Shown: piece after piece, positions 36,493 through 45,829 of the stretch
Position numbering within the stretch: position 1 is the stretch's first letter
Layout of the letters: every line of letters starts with the position of its first letter
Origin: Streptococcus suis
GTDB lineage: Bacteria; Bacillota; Bacilli; Lactobacillales; Streptococcaceae
Assembly (NCBI GenBank): GCA_002831545.1
Contig: CP025095.1
Span: 1,302,001 to 1,366,000 of the forward strand
Length of the DNA stretch: 64,000 bases
Direction: 5' to 3'
The notes under the pieces: model-generated
Told to the model about the DNA's origin: nothing
What the model saw: the letters and a program-made list of their open reading frames with translations, nothing else
Database searches by the model: none
Made by a program: the position numbers and the translations under genes

Positions 36493-37827
36493 ATGTCTCA
36501 AACCCACATTAACGTTATTGGAGCTGGCTTGGCTGGCTCAGAAGCTGCTTATCAGATTGCCAAGCGTGGCATTCCTGTCAAACTCTACGAGATGCGTGGT
36601 GTCAAACCAACGCCCCAGCACAAGACCGACAAGTTTGCGGAGCTTGTCTGTTCCAACTCTTTCCGTGGCGATAGTTTGACCAACGCTGTCGGTCTTCTCA
36701 AGGAAGAAATGCGTCGCTTGGATTCCATCATCATGCGTGCCGGAGAGGCTCACCGTGTGCCTGCTGGGGGTGCCATGGCCATGGACCGTGAGAATTTCTC
36801 TCAAGCAGTTACTGATGAGATTCACAGCCACCCACTGATTGAGGTCATTCGTGGCGAGATTACAGAGATTCCTGACGATGCTATCACAGTTATCGCGACG
36901 GGGCCTTTGACATCTGACGCCTTGGCGGAGAAGATTCACGCGCTTAATGGTGGTGATGGTTTTTACTTCTACGATGCGGCAGCACCGATTGTGGATAGCT
37001 CGACCATTAACATGGATTTGGTCTATCTCAAGTCCCGTTATGATAAGGGAGAGGCTGCCTATCTCAATGCTCCGATGAACAAGGAGCAGTTCACCGCTTT
37101 CTATGAGGCCTTGATTTCAGCCGAGGAAGCACCGCTCAATTCCTTTGAAAAAGAAAAATACTTTGAAGGCTGTATGCCCATTGAGGTCATGGCCAAACGT
37201 GGTATCAAAACCATGCTCTATGGCCCAATGAAGCCAGTTGGTTTAGAGTATCCAGAAGATTACAAGGGACCTCGTGACGGTGAATACAAGACCCCCTATG
37301 CTGTTGTCCAACTCCGTCAGGACAACGCAGCAGGTAGCCTTTACAATATTGTTGGCTTCCAGACTCATCTCAAGTGGGGCGAGCAGAAGCGGGTCTTCCA
37401 AATGATTCCAGGACTCGAAAATGCTGAATTTGTCCGCTACGGCGTTATGCACCGCAATTCCTATATGGATTCGCCAAACTTATTGGAACAGACCTTTGCG
37501 ACCAAGAAAAATCCAAATCTGTTCTTTGCAGGTCAAATGACAGGAGTAGAAGGCTATGTTGAGTCTGCCGCCTCTGGCTTAGTGGCCGGTATCAACGCTG
37601 TTCGCCGTTTCCGAGGCGAGGAGCCGGTCATCTTCCCACAGACCACAGCCATCGGAGCTCTGCCATTCTACATCACCCACACCGAAAGCAAGCACTTCCA
37701 GCCTATGAATGTCAACTTTGGTATCATCAAGGAGCTGGACGGTCCGCGTATCCGTGATAAGAAGGAGCGTTATGAGGCAATAGCAGAACGTTCCCTCAAG
37801 GACTTGGAAGAGTTTTTGGCTTACTAA
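36493..37827 (+). CDS. trmFO: TrmFO, folate-dependent tRNA U54 methyltransferase
   Basis: 444 residues, the usual length. It makes 5-methyluridine at position 54 in tRNA using methylenetetrahydrofolate and FAD. N-terminal FAD-binding [19 protein letters not shown], then [20 protein letters not shown], and the C-terminal [20 protein letters not shown] with conserved residues of the family. Cytoplasmic. An IS lies 180 bases upstream but outside the promoter. Confidence 0.97.
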   Translation: MSQTHINVIGAGLAGSEAAYQIAKRGIPVKLYEMRGVKPTPQHKTDKFAELVCSNSFRGDSLTNAVGLLKEEMRRLDSIIMRAGEAHRVPAGGAMAMDRENFSQAVTDEIHSHPLIEVIRGEITEIPDDAITVIATGPLTSDALAEKIHALNGGDGFYFYDAAAPIVDSSTINMDLVYLKSRYDKGEAAYLNAPMNKEQFTAFYEALISAEEAPLNSFEKEKYFEGCMPIEVMAKRGIKTMLYGPMKPVGLEYPEDYKGPRDGEYKTPYAVVQLRQDNAAGSLYNIVGFQTHLKWGEQKRVFQMIPGLENAEFVRYGVMHRNSYMDSPNLLEQTFATKKNPNLFFAGQMTGVEGYVESAASGLVAGINAVRRFRGEEPVIFPQTTAIGALPFYITHTESKHFQPMNVNFGIIKELDGPRIRDKKERYEAIAERSLKDLEEFLAY

Positions 37828-37843
37828 GATGATTAGCTATTTT

Positions 37844-37866
37844 AGACACCTTCGGGTGTCTTTTAT
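37844..37866 (+). terminator. trmFO terminator
   Basis: GACACC-TTCG-GGTGTC followed by TTTTAT. Confidence 0.85.
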
Positions 37867-37903
37867 GATATACTGGACTTAGTAAAGTTGAAAGAGGGAA
37901 GTT

Positions 37904-38908
37904 ATGAATCAGGAGACTTGGAAGGGGATTGTTCTCAAGAAGCAGGGCTTGCTGGAGGGACAGTCTGTTCAGCAAATCTGCCAAAACCTCAACGGTTTGC
38001 AGGCTCAGTTTCAGCCCTATGTTCATGTCGGATTTCGTAACCGTATGACAGCGGAGGATTTTCATGAGGGGAGCTGGCAGGAGGAGCTGACTCGTCAGTG
38101 GTCCATTCGGCGAACGGTTCATGCCTATCTCAAGTCGGAAATTTCTCTCTATATCCACGAGGGGCGGCTGGCCAGCACCGACTATTTCAAGATAGAAGGA
38201 CGGGACGTTTTTAGTCCTCAGACCAGGCAGAAATATCACCAGCTGATTTTAGAAGCCCTTGAACAAGGTCCCATGACCCGCGAGGAACTCAAGTCCCTTT
38301 GCCGATCCGAGAAAATGACACTGGAAGAAGAGAAGCAGGTCTTTAATGCCTGGGGCGGTCTCTTTCGCTACATGGTCGAGCGTGGGGAAGTCTATCAAGA
38401 ATATGGTGCCAAGCGTTTTCATCGTCTGAAAGACTTTCAGCCACTTTCTCGGGAAAAAGCAGAGCTGGAAATTGCTCGACGGTATTTTGCAGGTTTTGGG
38501 CCAGTCAGCCTAGCCGATGCCCGTTACTATTTCAAGGAAAATAAATCTACGGTCCTAAATTGGATGGAGCAATTAGATTTAAAAACCGTTGAGGTAGCAG
38601 GGGAAGAACGCTTTTATCTGGGAGAATTAGAAGAAGCCGCCCTACCTGACTGCCTCTTCATTGCAGGCTTTGACCAACTTTTGCTAGGTTATGAAAAGAA
38701 AGCTAATCCCTTTTTTAATCCTAAGTACATCCGTAATATCTATACTTTGACGGGTATTGTCAAACCTGTTGTCTTTTATAAAGGACGATTGGTGGCAACC
38801 TGGAAACGAGATAAAGGTACCATTTTGCTAGATATTTTTGAAGACATCACACAACAAGAAGAAAAAGAATTGAATCATTACCGCCAAATGTATGAGAAAA
38901 TTCTGTGA
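37904..38908 (+). CDS. AlkZ/YcaQ-like winged-helix DNA glycosylase
   Basis: 334 residues with the HTH_42 fold. LNGLQAQFQPYVHVGFRNR near residue 28 contains a QxQ motif (QAQ), which in AlkZ-type glycosylases is catalytic; SIRRTVHAYLKSE follows. These enzymes remove bulky, crosslinked or alkylated bases. The AlkX/AlkZ groups differ in substrates, so the precise activity is open. Single gene with AGAGGGAAGTT before ATG. Confidence 0.8.
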   Translation: MNQETWKGIVLKKQGLLEGQSVQQICQNLNGLQAQFQPYVHVGFRNRMTAEDFHEGSWQEELTRQWSIRRTVHAYLKSEISLYIHEGRLASTDYFKIEGRDVFSPQTRQKYHQLILEALEQGPMTREELKSLCRSEKMTLEEEKQVFNAWGGLFRYMVERGEVYQEYGAKRFHRLKDFQPLSREKAELEIARRYFAGFGPVSLADARYYFKENKSTVLNWMEQLDLKTVEVAGEERFYLGELEEAALPDCLFIAGFDQLLLGYEKKANPFFNPKYIRNIYTLTGIVKPVVFYKGRLVATWKRDKGTILLDIFEDITQQEEKELNHYRQMYEKIL

Positions 38909-39022
38909 CATTAACTAACTATGTTCGGAAAATCCGAAAATTGCAAACAAATAACTAAATTTTCTGAATATTCCAGAAAAACTATGGTATAATACTAAAA
39001 ATACTGTTAGAAAGAGATGTAT

Positions 39023-39847
39023 ATGAACAAGTCCTATTTTTATTTGGATATGAAAACCCATGAATTAGACGTTCCATTCACTGGTCGAAAGCGTCGTGTC
39101 CGTGTCTTATTACCAAAAGGTTACGAAGAAAATACGGAAACGACCTATCCCGTTGTTTATTTCCACGATGGGCAAAATGTACTCTACAGTAAGGAAGCTT
39201 TTTCAGGTCATTCATGGAAAGTCATCCCAACTATTAAGCGAAATCCCGATATTGCCAAGATGATTATCGTAGCGATTGACAACGATGGTGCTGAACGGAT
39301 GCATGAATATGCCGCATGGAAGTTTAGCGAAATGGGGATTCCAGGCATTCAGTTTGGTGGCAAGGGAACCTTATATGCCGAATTTGTCATGGATGTGGTG
39401 AAGCCCTTTATCGATCAAGAATACCGTACTAAGTCTGATAAGGCCCACACAGCTATGATTGGTTCATCTTTAGGTGGTAATATCACACAATTTATGGGAT
39501 TGGCTTATCAAGACCAGATTGGCTGTCTGGGTGTCTTTTCATCTGCCAACTGGCTTCATCAAGAAGCATTTGACCTCTATATTGAACGCCAAAACTTAGA
39601 CAAGGACCAACGAGTTTATATCTACGTTGGAACAGAAGAAGCCGATGATACAGATAAAACCTTGATGGCAGGTAATATCAAGCAATCCTATATCAATTCC
39701 TCTCTGACTTACTATCGTCAATTGATCGCTGGCGGAGTGGATTTAGACAATATCGCCTTGGAAGTCGTTTCAGGTGCGGTCCATAGTGAAGAAGCTTGGG
39801 CAACTTATTTGCCAGATTGCTTGCGCTTTTTAAGTGAAAAATGGTAA
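39023..39847 (+). CDS. Alpha/beta-hydrolase esterase (D-type)
   Basis: 274 residues from the ATG with AAAGAG six bases upstream; an ATG two codons earlier overlaps that site. Fold features: YPVVYFHDGQNVLY, nucleophile elbow AMIGSSLGGNITQF (Ser near residue 149), a late acidic VGTEEADDTD and catalytic His in GAVHSEEAW. Resembles the esterase D family (putative esterase PF00756). First of three adjacent genes with similar spacing (28 and 17 bases), probably an operon with the second esterase and an ATP-grasp ligase. Confidence 0.85.
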   Translation: MNKSYFYLDMKTHELDVPFTGRKRRVRVLLPKGYEENTETTYPVVYFHDGQNVLYSKEAFSGHSWKVIPTIKRNPDIAKMIIVAIDNDGAERMHEYAAWKFSEMGIPGIQFGGKGTLYAEFVMDVVKPFIDQEYRTKSDKAHTAMIGSSLGGNITQFMGLAYQDQIGCLGVFSSANWLHQEAFDLYIERQNLDKDQRVYIYVGTEEADDTDKTLMAGNIKQSYINSSLTYYRQLIAGGVDLDNIALEVVSGAVHSEEAWATYLPDCLRFLSEKW

Positions 39848-39875
39848 TAGATTAGAAATTGTTAGGAGTATGAAT

Positions 39876-40622
39876 ATGCATGTAGAATTTTTAAGTCACT
39901 GGTCTGGAAATCTTGGTCGAGAAATGAATCTAAATCGTTATGGTCACGCAGGGATTCCTGTGGTAGTTTTTGCCTCATCAGGCGGTTCTTACAATGAGTA
40001 TGCGGATTTTGGGATGATTGAAGCTTGCCGTGGATCTATCGAGGCAGGTCATGTTCAATTTTTCACCTTAACGAGTTACGATAGTGAAAGCTGGTTGGCA
40101 GACTGGAAATCTATTCATGACAAAGCAGAAGCTCACCGCGCCTACGAACGCTATGTGATTGAAGAAGCAATTCCCTTTATCAAACATAAAACTGGCTGGT
40201 TCGATGGGATGATGACGACCGGTTGCTCTATGGGAGCCTACCACGCGCTGAATTTCTTCCTCCAGCATCCGGATGTTTTCACAAAAGTCATCGCCCTTTC
40301 AGGTGTCTATGATGCTCGTTTCTTCAACAACAATCAAGACTATGGCAATGACGATGCTGTTTATCAGAACTCACCGTCTGACTACATTTGGAATCAGAAT
40401 GATGGTTGGTTTATTGACAAATACCGTCAGGCTGATATTATCGTCTGTACAGGTTTGGGCGATTGGGAGCAAGACGGTCTGGACTCATTCTATAACCTAA
40501 AACGTGCCTTTGAAGAAAAGAATATCCCAGCTTGGTTTGATACTTGGGGAACAGATGTGGCCCACGACTGGGTGTGGTGGAGAAAGCAAATGCCATTCTT
40601 CCTTCATTCTATCGGACTATAA
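39876..40622 (+). CDS. Second esterase-family protein
   Basis: 248 residues from the ATG seven bases after TTAGGAG; the earlier ATG at 39870 sits too close to that site. VVVFASSGGSYNEYADFGM, nucleophile elbow TTGCSMGAYHALNFF (Ser near residue 117) and His in DVAHDWVWW fit the PF00756 esterase fold, with VYDARFFNNNQDYGNDD a typical family stretch. Substrate unknown; pairing with the preceding esterase and the ligase suggests one small metabolic route. Confidence 0.83.
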   Translation: MHVEFLSHWSGNLGREMNLNRYGHAGIPVVVFASSGGSYNEYADFGMIEACRGSIEAGHVQFFTLTSYDSESWLADWKSIHDKAEAHRAYERYVIEEAIPFIKHKTGWFDGMMTTGCSMGAYHALNFFLQHPDVFTKVIALSGVYDARFFNNNQDYGNDDAVYQNSPSDYIWNQNDGWFIDKYRQADIIVCTGLGDWEQDGLDSFYNLKRAFEEKNIPAWFDTWGTDVAHDWVWWRKQMPFFLHSIGL

Positions 40623-40639
40623 GCTAGAAAGGACTACCT

Positions 40640-41806
40640 ATGAATTATCTCGTTATTTCACCTTTTTATCCAGAAAATTTTCAACCATTCACCATTGAAT
40701 TGGCTAAAAAAGAAGGCGTTACGGTTCTAGGTATCGGGCAAGAACCTTACGATCAATTGCCTGAAGAACTTCGTAATGCCTTAACAGAATACTTCCGTGT
40801 CAATGATTTGGAAAATATTGACGAAGTCAAGCGTGCGGCAGCCTTCCTAATTTACAAGCATGGTCCTATTGACCGTGTAGAATCCCACAATGAACATTGG
40901 CTTGAAAATGATGCAGCCCTTCGTGAACAATTTAATATCTTTGGTACCAAACCCAAACACCTGAAAAAGACAAAATTTAAGTCAGAGATGAAAAAATTCT
41001 TCTCAAAAGCAGGGGTTCCAGTCGTTCCAGGTATGGTTGTCAAATCGGAGAAAGACATTGATAAGGCTGTTAAGACAATTGGTTTTCCAATGATTGCCAA
41101 GCCAGATAATGGAGTCGGCGCTTCCGGAACCTTTAAATTGACAAAAAAAGCTGATATCGAAACATTTAAAAATGCTTGGGACGGTCAAACGGTTTACTTC
41201 TTTGAAAAATTTGTTAATTCAAGCATCATCACAACCTATGACGGATTGGTCGATCATGAAGGAAATGTTGTTTTTGAAACAGGTTTGACCTATGTTCATA
41301 CACCGTTTGAATTGATGCAAAGCAAAAAAGATAATGCCTACTATATTGAAAAAGAATTAGATCCGAAATTAGTAAAATATGGTCGTGCGATTATCAAAGC
41401 CTTCGGTATGAAAGAACGTTTCTTCCACATTGAATTCTTCAAAGATGGTAAAGACTATATCGCCATTGAATACAATAACCGTATGGCAGGCGGTTTCACT
41501 GTAGAAGCTTACAACTATGCTTATTCGATTGACCTTTTCCGTGACTATGCCAATGTGGTAACTGGTGCTACAGTTGAGGAACGTCGATTTGAGCCTCAAT
41601 ACTGCTTGGTCGCAACTCGCCGTGATACGACTGAATATGTTCACTCAGCAGATGACATTCATCAGACATTCGCTGGTAAGATTAAGACAGTCAAACGCAT
41701 GCCAGACGCCTTTGCGGAACTGCAAGGAAACGATGCTTATCTTCTCGTGACTGAGAGCAAGGAAGAATTAGACGCCATGATTGCCTTTATTGGGAAGACA
41801 AAATAG
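40640..41806 (+). CDS. ATP-grasp carboxylate-amine/thiol ligase
   Basis: 388 residues. ATP-grasp core: FPMIAKPDNGVGASGTFKL near residue 152 (ATP-binding Lys and glycine loop), TVYFFEKFVNSS, and metal-binding FFHIEFFKDGKDYIAIEYNNRMAGG near residue 262 (Glu and Asn). The N-terminal domain (YLVISPFYPENFQPF) is the preATP-grasp part. It likely joins a carboxylate to an amine through an acyl phosphate. It follows the esterase genes by 17 bases. Confidence 0.85.
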   Translation: MNYLVISPFYPENFQPFTIELAKKEGVTVLGIGQEPYDQLPEELRNALTEYFRVNDLENIDEVKRAAAFLIYKHGPIDRVESHNEHWLENDAALREQFNIFGTKPKHLKKTKFKSEMKKFFSKAGVPVVPGMVVKSEKDIDKAVKTIGFPMIAKPDNGVGASGTFKLTKKADIETFKNAWDGQTVYFFEKFVNSSIITTYDGLVDHEGNVVFETGLTYVHTPFELMQSKKDNAYYIEKELDPKLVKYGRAIIKAFGMKERFFHIEFFKDGKDYIAIEYNNRMAGGFTVEAYNYAYSIDLFRDYANVVTGATVEERRFEPQYCLVATRRDTTEYVHSADDIHQTFAGKIKTVKRMPDAFAELQGNDAYLLVTESKEELDAMIAFIGKTK

Positions 41807-41816
41807 ACTAGATTAA

Positions 41817-41846
41817 GAGGTTGGGCAAAAAGTCCAGCCTCTCTTT
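41817..41846 (+). terminator. Terminator of the esterase-ligase operon
   Basis: GAGGTTGG and CCAGCCTC pair across a 9-base loop, followed by TCTTTT. This hairpin form is widespread in S. suis intergenic regions. Confidence 0.85.
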
Positions 41847-41849
41847 TCA

Positions 41850-42110
41850 GAGTTCGCATCAACATCTCAGCGCAGTGGTTGATTGGCAGATTTGTTCGTG
41901 TTTCACACTCCAAATCTGACCATTACGACTGTTGCGAACAAAGTTCGCTCTATTTCCAACCTCAAACTGTCTCCCAGACAGTTTGAGCTGTGCGGGGGTG
42001 GGAGTGAAACAGTCTGGGGATAGACTGTTTCAGCTCAACAACTGGAAATAAGGACTTGTTGACGAACTCTTTTTTTGACCAGTCGAGTTCTTTCCCACTC
42101 CCTTTTTCTT
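41850..42110. repeat. Intergenic block with two perfect hairpins
   Basis: No ORF. It holds two 11-base perfect inverted repeats: CTCAAACTGTC / GACAGTTTGAG (41961-41987) and TGAAACAGTCT / AGACTGTTTCA (42005-42032), the second being a near copy of the first with GCGGGGGTGGGAG between. This looks like a dispersed streptococcal intergenic repeat. Confidence 0.55.
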
Positions 42111-42113
42111 TCC

Positions 42114-42177
42114 TTACAAAGCTGTAAGTTTTTTAATCAGAACTGTAAGAGAGCACAGGAGGAATATTTTCTATAAT
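42114..42177 (+). promoter_or_regulatory. BceR-type operator and promoter
   Basis: TTACA-AAGC-TGTAA (42114-42127) matches the TNACA-N4-TGTAA box I know for BceR-type regulators. A TATAAT -10 follows at 42172-42177 with no good -35, as expected for an activated promoter. Genes for a BceRS-like pair lie at 46.1-47.7 kb. Confidence 0.7.
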
Positions 42178-42209
42178 AGACTCATAAATAACAGAAAGAA
42201 GGAAATTAT

Positions 42210-42350
42210 ATGTCATTCAAATTTTTACAAGCGAAGAGAATAGAAGAAAAAGTATTCTCAGAAAAAGAAAAGGCTGAACTCATGGAACAAGCCTCATTCT
42301 TAGAAGAGCTCGCCCATGATTTGCAAAGTATAAGATTTATGGCATACTAG
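42210..42350 (+). CDS. 46-residue protein, first ORF of the Bce-like operon
   Basis: MSFKFLQAKRIEEKVFSEKE, then EKAELMEQASFLEELAHDLQ and a short tail. AGAAAGAAGG lies eight bases upstream of ATG, and the lipoprotein gene starts 12 bases after the stop, so it is in the operon. Charged and helical; I do not recognise it. It may be a real small protein or the stub of a longer gene. Confidence 0.5.
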   Translation: MSFKFLQAKRIEEKVFSEKEKAELMEQASFLEELAHDLQSIRFMAY

Positions 42351-42362
42351 AGGGAGGAAACT

Positions 42363-42746
42363 ATGAAAAAGAAAGTATTTGGTTTGCTGGCTTTGGGCAG
42401 TATAATGCTAACTGCTTGTTCTTCCTCTTCAGCAGGTCTTAGCTTTGATGAGGGCTATCAAACTTTCCATTACAAGGGAAAAGACTATGCCGTTAGCAAG
42501 CAGGAAGTTGCCGAAGATAGTATTCGAGGAACAGAAGCTAAGTTTATGGAATGGCCCGTTGTCAAAGAAGAGAGTTCTGTCAAAGAAACAGTTTCCTTGA
42601 ATAATCTTTACACTACTTCTAACAAGGAATGGGCCATCGGTGTCCAGGGTGGTTATTATAAGGTGGATTTAGAAGATAATATTGCTGAATCAGACCGAAT
42701 CGACTATCAAGCAGTTCTTGACCAAGTTGATTTAGACAGTGAATAA
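42363..42746 (+). CDS. NisI/SpaI-like immunity lipoprotein
   Basis: 127 residues with a lipoprotein signal: KKKVFGLLALGSIM then lipobox LTAC, Cys near residue 19. The mature part (FDEGYQTFHYKGKDYAVSKQ, WAIGVQGGYYKVDLED) has the repeat-like YKGKDYAV and GGYYKVD stretches seen in NisI/SpaI lantibiotic-immunity lipoproteins. It would sit on the outer face of the membrane and bind or sequester peptides. It overlaps by context with an ABC transporter starting 16 bases later. Confidence 0.75.
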   Translation: MKKKVFGLLALGSIMLTACSSSSAGLSFDEGYQTFHYKGKDYAVSKQEVAEDSIRGTEAKFMEWPVVKEESSVKETVSLNNLYTTSNKEWAIGVQGGYYKVDLEDNIAESDRIDYQAVLDQVDLDSE

Positions 42747-42762
42747 GGAATTAGGAGTAACT

Positions 42763-43515
42763 ATGTTATTAGAAATCAATCATTTAGAAAAAGTTTACCG
42801 CACGCGCTTTTCAAAAGAGGAAACTCGTGCTTTGCAAGATGTGGATTTTAAGGTAGAAGAGGGTGAGTTTATCGCCATCATGGGTGAAAGTGGTTCAGGT
42901 AAGACGACTTTGCTCAATATTCTAGCAACCTTGGACAAGCCAACTCGTGGCTCTGTTCTTTTGAACAATCAAGATATTACCAAAATCAAGGAGAGCGAGC
43001 TGGCCGATTTTCGCTTGCGTAATCTTGGCTTTGTCTTCCAAGATTTTAATCTCTTGGACACCCTGTCCATCCAAGACAATATCTTTTTACCTCTGGTATT
43101 GGCACGTACCAGCCATGAGGAAATGGAGAAAGGTTTGAAAGTCTTGGTGCCAAAACTGCGGATTCAAGATTTGCTGAAAAAACGTCCTTTTGAACTATCT
43201 GGTGGACAAAAGCAGCGCGTGGCCATTGCCCGTAGTTTGATTACACAGCCACAGATTGTCCTAGCGGACGAGCCAACTGCCGCCCTTGACTATCGCAATT
43301 CGGAAGACTTGCTGAATTTATTTGAGGACATCAACCTAGATGGACAAACCATTCTCATGGTGACCCACTCAGCCAACGCAGCCAGCCATGCCAAACGGGT
43401 TCTTTTTATCAAGGATGGTCGGATTTTCCACCAATTGTACAAGGCAGGTAAGAGCAATCAAGACTTTGCCAAGGAAATTTCGCTCAATATGTCTGCACTT
43501 TTAGGGGGTGAATAG
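42763..43515 (+). CDS. BceA-like ABC transporter ATPase
   Basis: 250 residues, start after TTAGGAGTAACT; an upstream ATG at 42739 overlaps the lipoprotein gene. Walker A MGESGSGKTTLLN near residue 40, Q-loop FVFQDFNLLD, signature FELSGGQKQRVAIARS, Walker B IVLADEPTAALD, and switch His in VTHSANAA. It belongs to the MacB/BceA type that handles antimicrobial peptides together with the large FtsX permease next to it. Confidence 0.92.
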   Translation: MLLEINHLEKVYRTRFSKEETRALQDVDFKVEEGEFIAIMGESGSGKTTLLNILATLDKPTRGSVLLNNQDITKIKESELADFRLRNLGFVFQDFNLLDTLSIQDNIFLPLVLARTSHEEMEKGLKVLVPKLRIQDLLKKRPFELSGGQKQRVAIARSLITQPQIVLADEPTAALDYRNSEDLLNLFEDINLDGQTILMVTHSANAASHAKRVLFIKDGRIFHQLYKAGKSNQDFAKEISLNMSALLGGE

Positions 43516-45486
43516 ATGTTTTACCTCAAACTTGCTGGACAAAATATCCGAAAATCCATGGGTGTGTTTGCTCCTTTTGTTTTAGCCAGTCTGGTCCTCT
43601 TTACCTTGATTTGTTCTATGTTCTTACTCATGCTCAGTCCAGTAATGAAGACCATGGGCTCAGGTGCCATTTCTATCGGTCTTGGCGTGATTGTTCTGAC
43701 CATTTTCTCGGTCATTATGGAAATATATAGCTTTAATTTCCTCATGCAGCAACGGACTAGGGAGTTCGGGCTTTACAATATGCTGGGGATGAACAAGAAG
43801 AAGGTGGCCTTGGTTGCCAGCATTGAGTTGTTTTTCATCTTCCTCTTGGTCATTGTGCTGGGTTCTGCATTAGCCGGTGTATTTGCTAATGTTCTCTACT
43901 TGATTTTTGTGAATCTGACCAATTATAGTGACTTACACTTTAGTATTTCACCTCTGGCATTTGCCATGACCGCCTTTCTCTTTGCAGGTATCTTCTTTAT
44001 CTTGGAATTACTGGCTATTCGGACTATTGGCAAGACCAGTCCGCTGATTTTATTCCGAGCTAGTGAAAAAGGGGAGAAGGAGCCGCGTGGGAATTTCCTC
44101 TTGGCAGCACTCGGTGTACTTAGCCTAGGGGTTGGTTACTACCTATCACTTTCTTCTCAATCTGCAGGAGTTGGCGTCATCATTCGTTTCTTCATCGCTG
44201 TGCTCTTTGTCATCGCGGGGACCTACTTGTTCTACATCAGCTTTATGACTTGGTATTTGAAGGCTCGTCGGAAAAACAAAGGCTATTTTTACACGCCAGA
44301 GCATTTCATTACCACGTCGCAGATGATTTTCCGTATGAAACAGCATGCAACTGGTTTGGCAAATATTACCCTCTTAGCAGTCATGGCCTTTGTGACCATT
44401 GCAACAACGACTTCACTTTATACTGGCATGTCAAGCATGACAAGTGGTCTTTATCCAAAGGAAACATCTATTACCTACAAAGTTGCGGATAGAAGTCAGG
44501 GTGAAAGTGCCTATCAGCAATCGGTGCTCAGCCATTTTCCAGAAAAAGCGGAAGATAGTCTGTCCTACCTGACCTACCAAGCTGGTCTGGTCTATGACGG
44601 TGGGAAGGAGATTGTCATTAGTCCAGAAACCATTGCCAATCCAGACTTTAGCAAAATAGCCTTTACCTACTTCGTCACCCAAGATGATTTCCGGAAGTTG
44701 GGCAATGACCTGCCAGAGCTGGCTGCCAATCAAGTTGCCTTTATCCGTCCAAGTGAAATGCCGTTGCTAGAGAAAGTCACTTTGGGAGATAGTACTTTCG
44801 AGAATGTAGTAAATCTTGATACAGCTATTTTCCCTGATATTACTAATACGCTCAATGCTGCCGTCATGGTGGTCAGTGATGATAGTGTCTTGGAAACCAT
44901 TCGCAGTTACTATGAGTCAAATAATCCGCAAGGCTATCAGGTTAGTCTGGACTACCGTGTCTTTACTGATATGACCAATGAGGAAGTGGCCACTCTTGGT
45001 GAGCAGGCAGGCGATGCCTATAATATCAGTGATGCTAATGGAGAATCTTTAGGATACGTCATGCAGAAAACAGACTTTACCAATATGATCATGGGCTTCA
45101 GAGGTGGATTTCTCTTCACAGGCTTCTTGTTGGGTATTAGTTTCTTGCTAGGTGCTGCCTTGATTATTTACTACAAGCAGTACTCGGAAGGGCATGAAGA
45201 CAAGAAATCCTACAAGATTCTACAAGAAGTGGGCATGAGTGCAGCAGCGGTCAAAAAGACCATTAACTCGCAAACACTTACGGTCTTCTTTATGCCACTA
45301 GCTATGGCGACCTTGCATTTCGTGATTTCTCTTGTTATGCTTAAGCAAATGCTATTGACCTTAGGTGTCACCTCTTCGCTTATGATTTATACCGTCAGCG
45401 GAATTACCCTACTGGCAGTCGCTCTGATTTACTTTGTCATTTACAAGTGGACTAGTCGCACCTATTACCGCATTATTGAACGCTAG
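43516..45486 (+). CDS. BceB-like FtsX-type permease
   Basis: 656 residues starting right after the ATPase stop. Ten predicted membrane segments and a large extracellular domain of about 200 residues between TM7 and TM8 (around residues 310-520) are the mark of Bce-type peptide-sensing/resistance transporters. FtsX domain at residues 60-180 (EFGLYNMLGMNKKKVALVAS) and again near 570 (EVGMSAAAVKKTINSQ). It removes target-bound peptide antibiotics such as bacitracin or lantibiotics and signals to its partner kinase. Confidence 0.9.
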   Translation: MFYLKLAGQNIRKSMGVFAPFVLASLVLFTLICSMFLLMLSPVMKTMGSGAISIGLGVIVLTIFSVIMEIYSFNFLMQQRTREFGLYNMLGMNKKKVALVASIELFFIFLLVIVLGSALAGVFANVLYLIFVNLTNYSDLHFSISPLAFAMTAFLFAGIFFILELLAIRTIGKTSPLILFRASEKGEKEPRGNFLLAALGVLSLGVGYYLSLSSQSAGVGVIIRFFIAVLFVIAGTYLFYISFMTWYLKARRKNKGYFYTPEHFITTSQMIFRMKQHATGLANITLLAVMAFVTIATTTSLYTGMSSMTSGLYPKETSITYKVADRSQGESAYQQSVLSHFPEKAEDSLSYLTYQAGLVYDGGKEIVISPETIANPDFSKIAFTYFVTQDDFRKLGNDLPELAANQVAFIRPSEMPLLEKVTLGDSTFENVVNLDTAIFPDITNTLNAAVMVVSDDSVLETIRSYYESNNPQGYQVSLDYRVFTDMTNEEVATLGEQAGDAYNISDANGESLGYVMQKTDFTNMIMGFRGGFLFTGFLLGISFLLGAALIIYYKQYSEGHEDKKSYKILQEVGMSAAAVKKTINSQTLTVFFMPLAMATLHFVISLVMLKQMLLTLGVTSSLMIYTVSGITLLAVALIYFVIYKWTSRTYYRIIER

Positions 45487-45488
45487 AA

Positions 45489-45520
45489 GAAGTCTCGCCT
45501 TGTGCGAGATTTCTTGCTTT
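45489..45520 (+). terminator. Terminator of the Bce-like transporter operon
   Basis: AGAAGTCTCGC and GCGAGATTTCT pair across CTTGT, followed by TGCTTTTT. Confidence 0.8.
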
Positions 45521-45531
45521 TTCAGGGGAAT

Positions 45532-45551
45532 GGTGTTACAATGGTAATACC
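45532..45551 (+). promoter_or_regulatory. Likely relBE operator
   Basis: GGTGTTAC-AATG-GTAATACC is an imperfect palindrome 26 bases upstream of relB, suited to autoregulation by the RelB-type antitoxin. GAAGAGGTGAGAAA is the ribosome binding site. Confidence 0.5.
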
Positions 45552-45577
45552 AAAGGAATACTCGAAGAGGTGAGAAA

Positions 45578-45829
45578 ATGGCAGCTATTACATTGAAAGT
45601 TTCTGAGCAGGACAAACTCTTTATGCAGGCTATGGCAAAGTTTGAAGGTGTGAGTTTGTCAGAACTCATTCGGACTAAAACCCTTGAAGCACTTGAAGAT
45701 GAGTACGATGCCCGTGTGGCAGACATTGCTTGGGCAGAATACCAAGAAGACTTGGCGAATGGCATTGAGCCGATTAGCTGGGAGGAAATGTTGGAAGAGT
45801 TGGGATTGACGAATGAAGACTTGTTATAA
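45578..45829 (+). CDS. relB: RelB-type antitoxin
   Basis: 83 residues. N-terminal ribbon-helix-helix: MAAITLKVSEQDKLFMQAMA then VSLSELIRTKTLEALED. The acidic C-terminal half (ISWEEMLEELGLTNEDLL) would wrap the toxin. It overlaps relE by 17 bases. The pair sits between the Bce-like transporter and its two-component genes, with its own operator and terminator. Confidence 0.88.
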   Translation: MAAITLKVSEQDKLFMQAMAKFEGVSLSELIRTKTLEALEDEYDARVADIAWAEYQEDLANGIEPISWEEMLEELGLTNEDLL

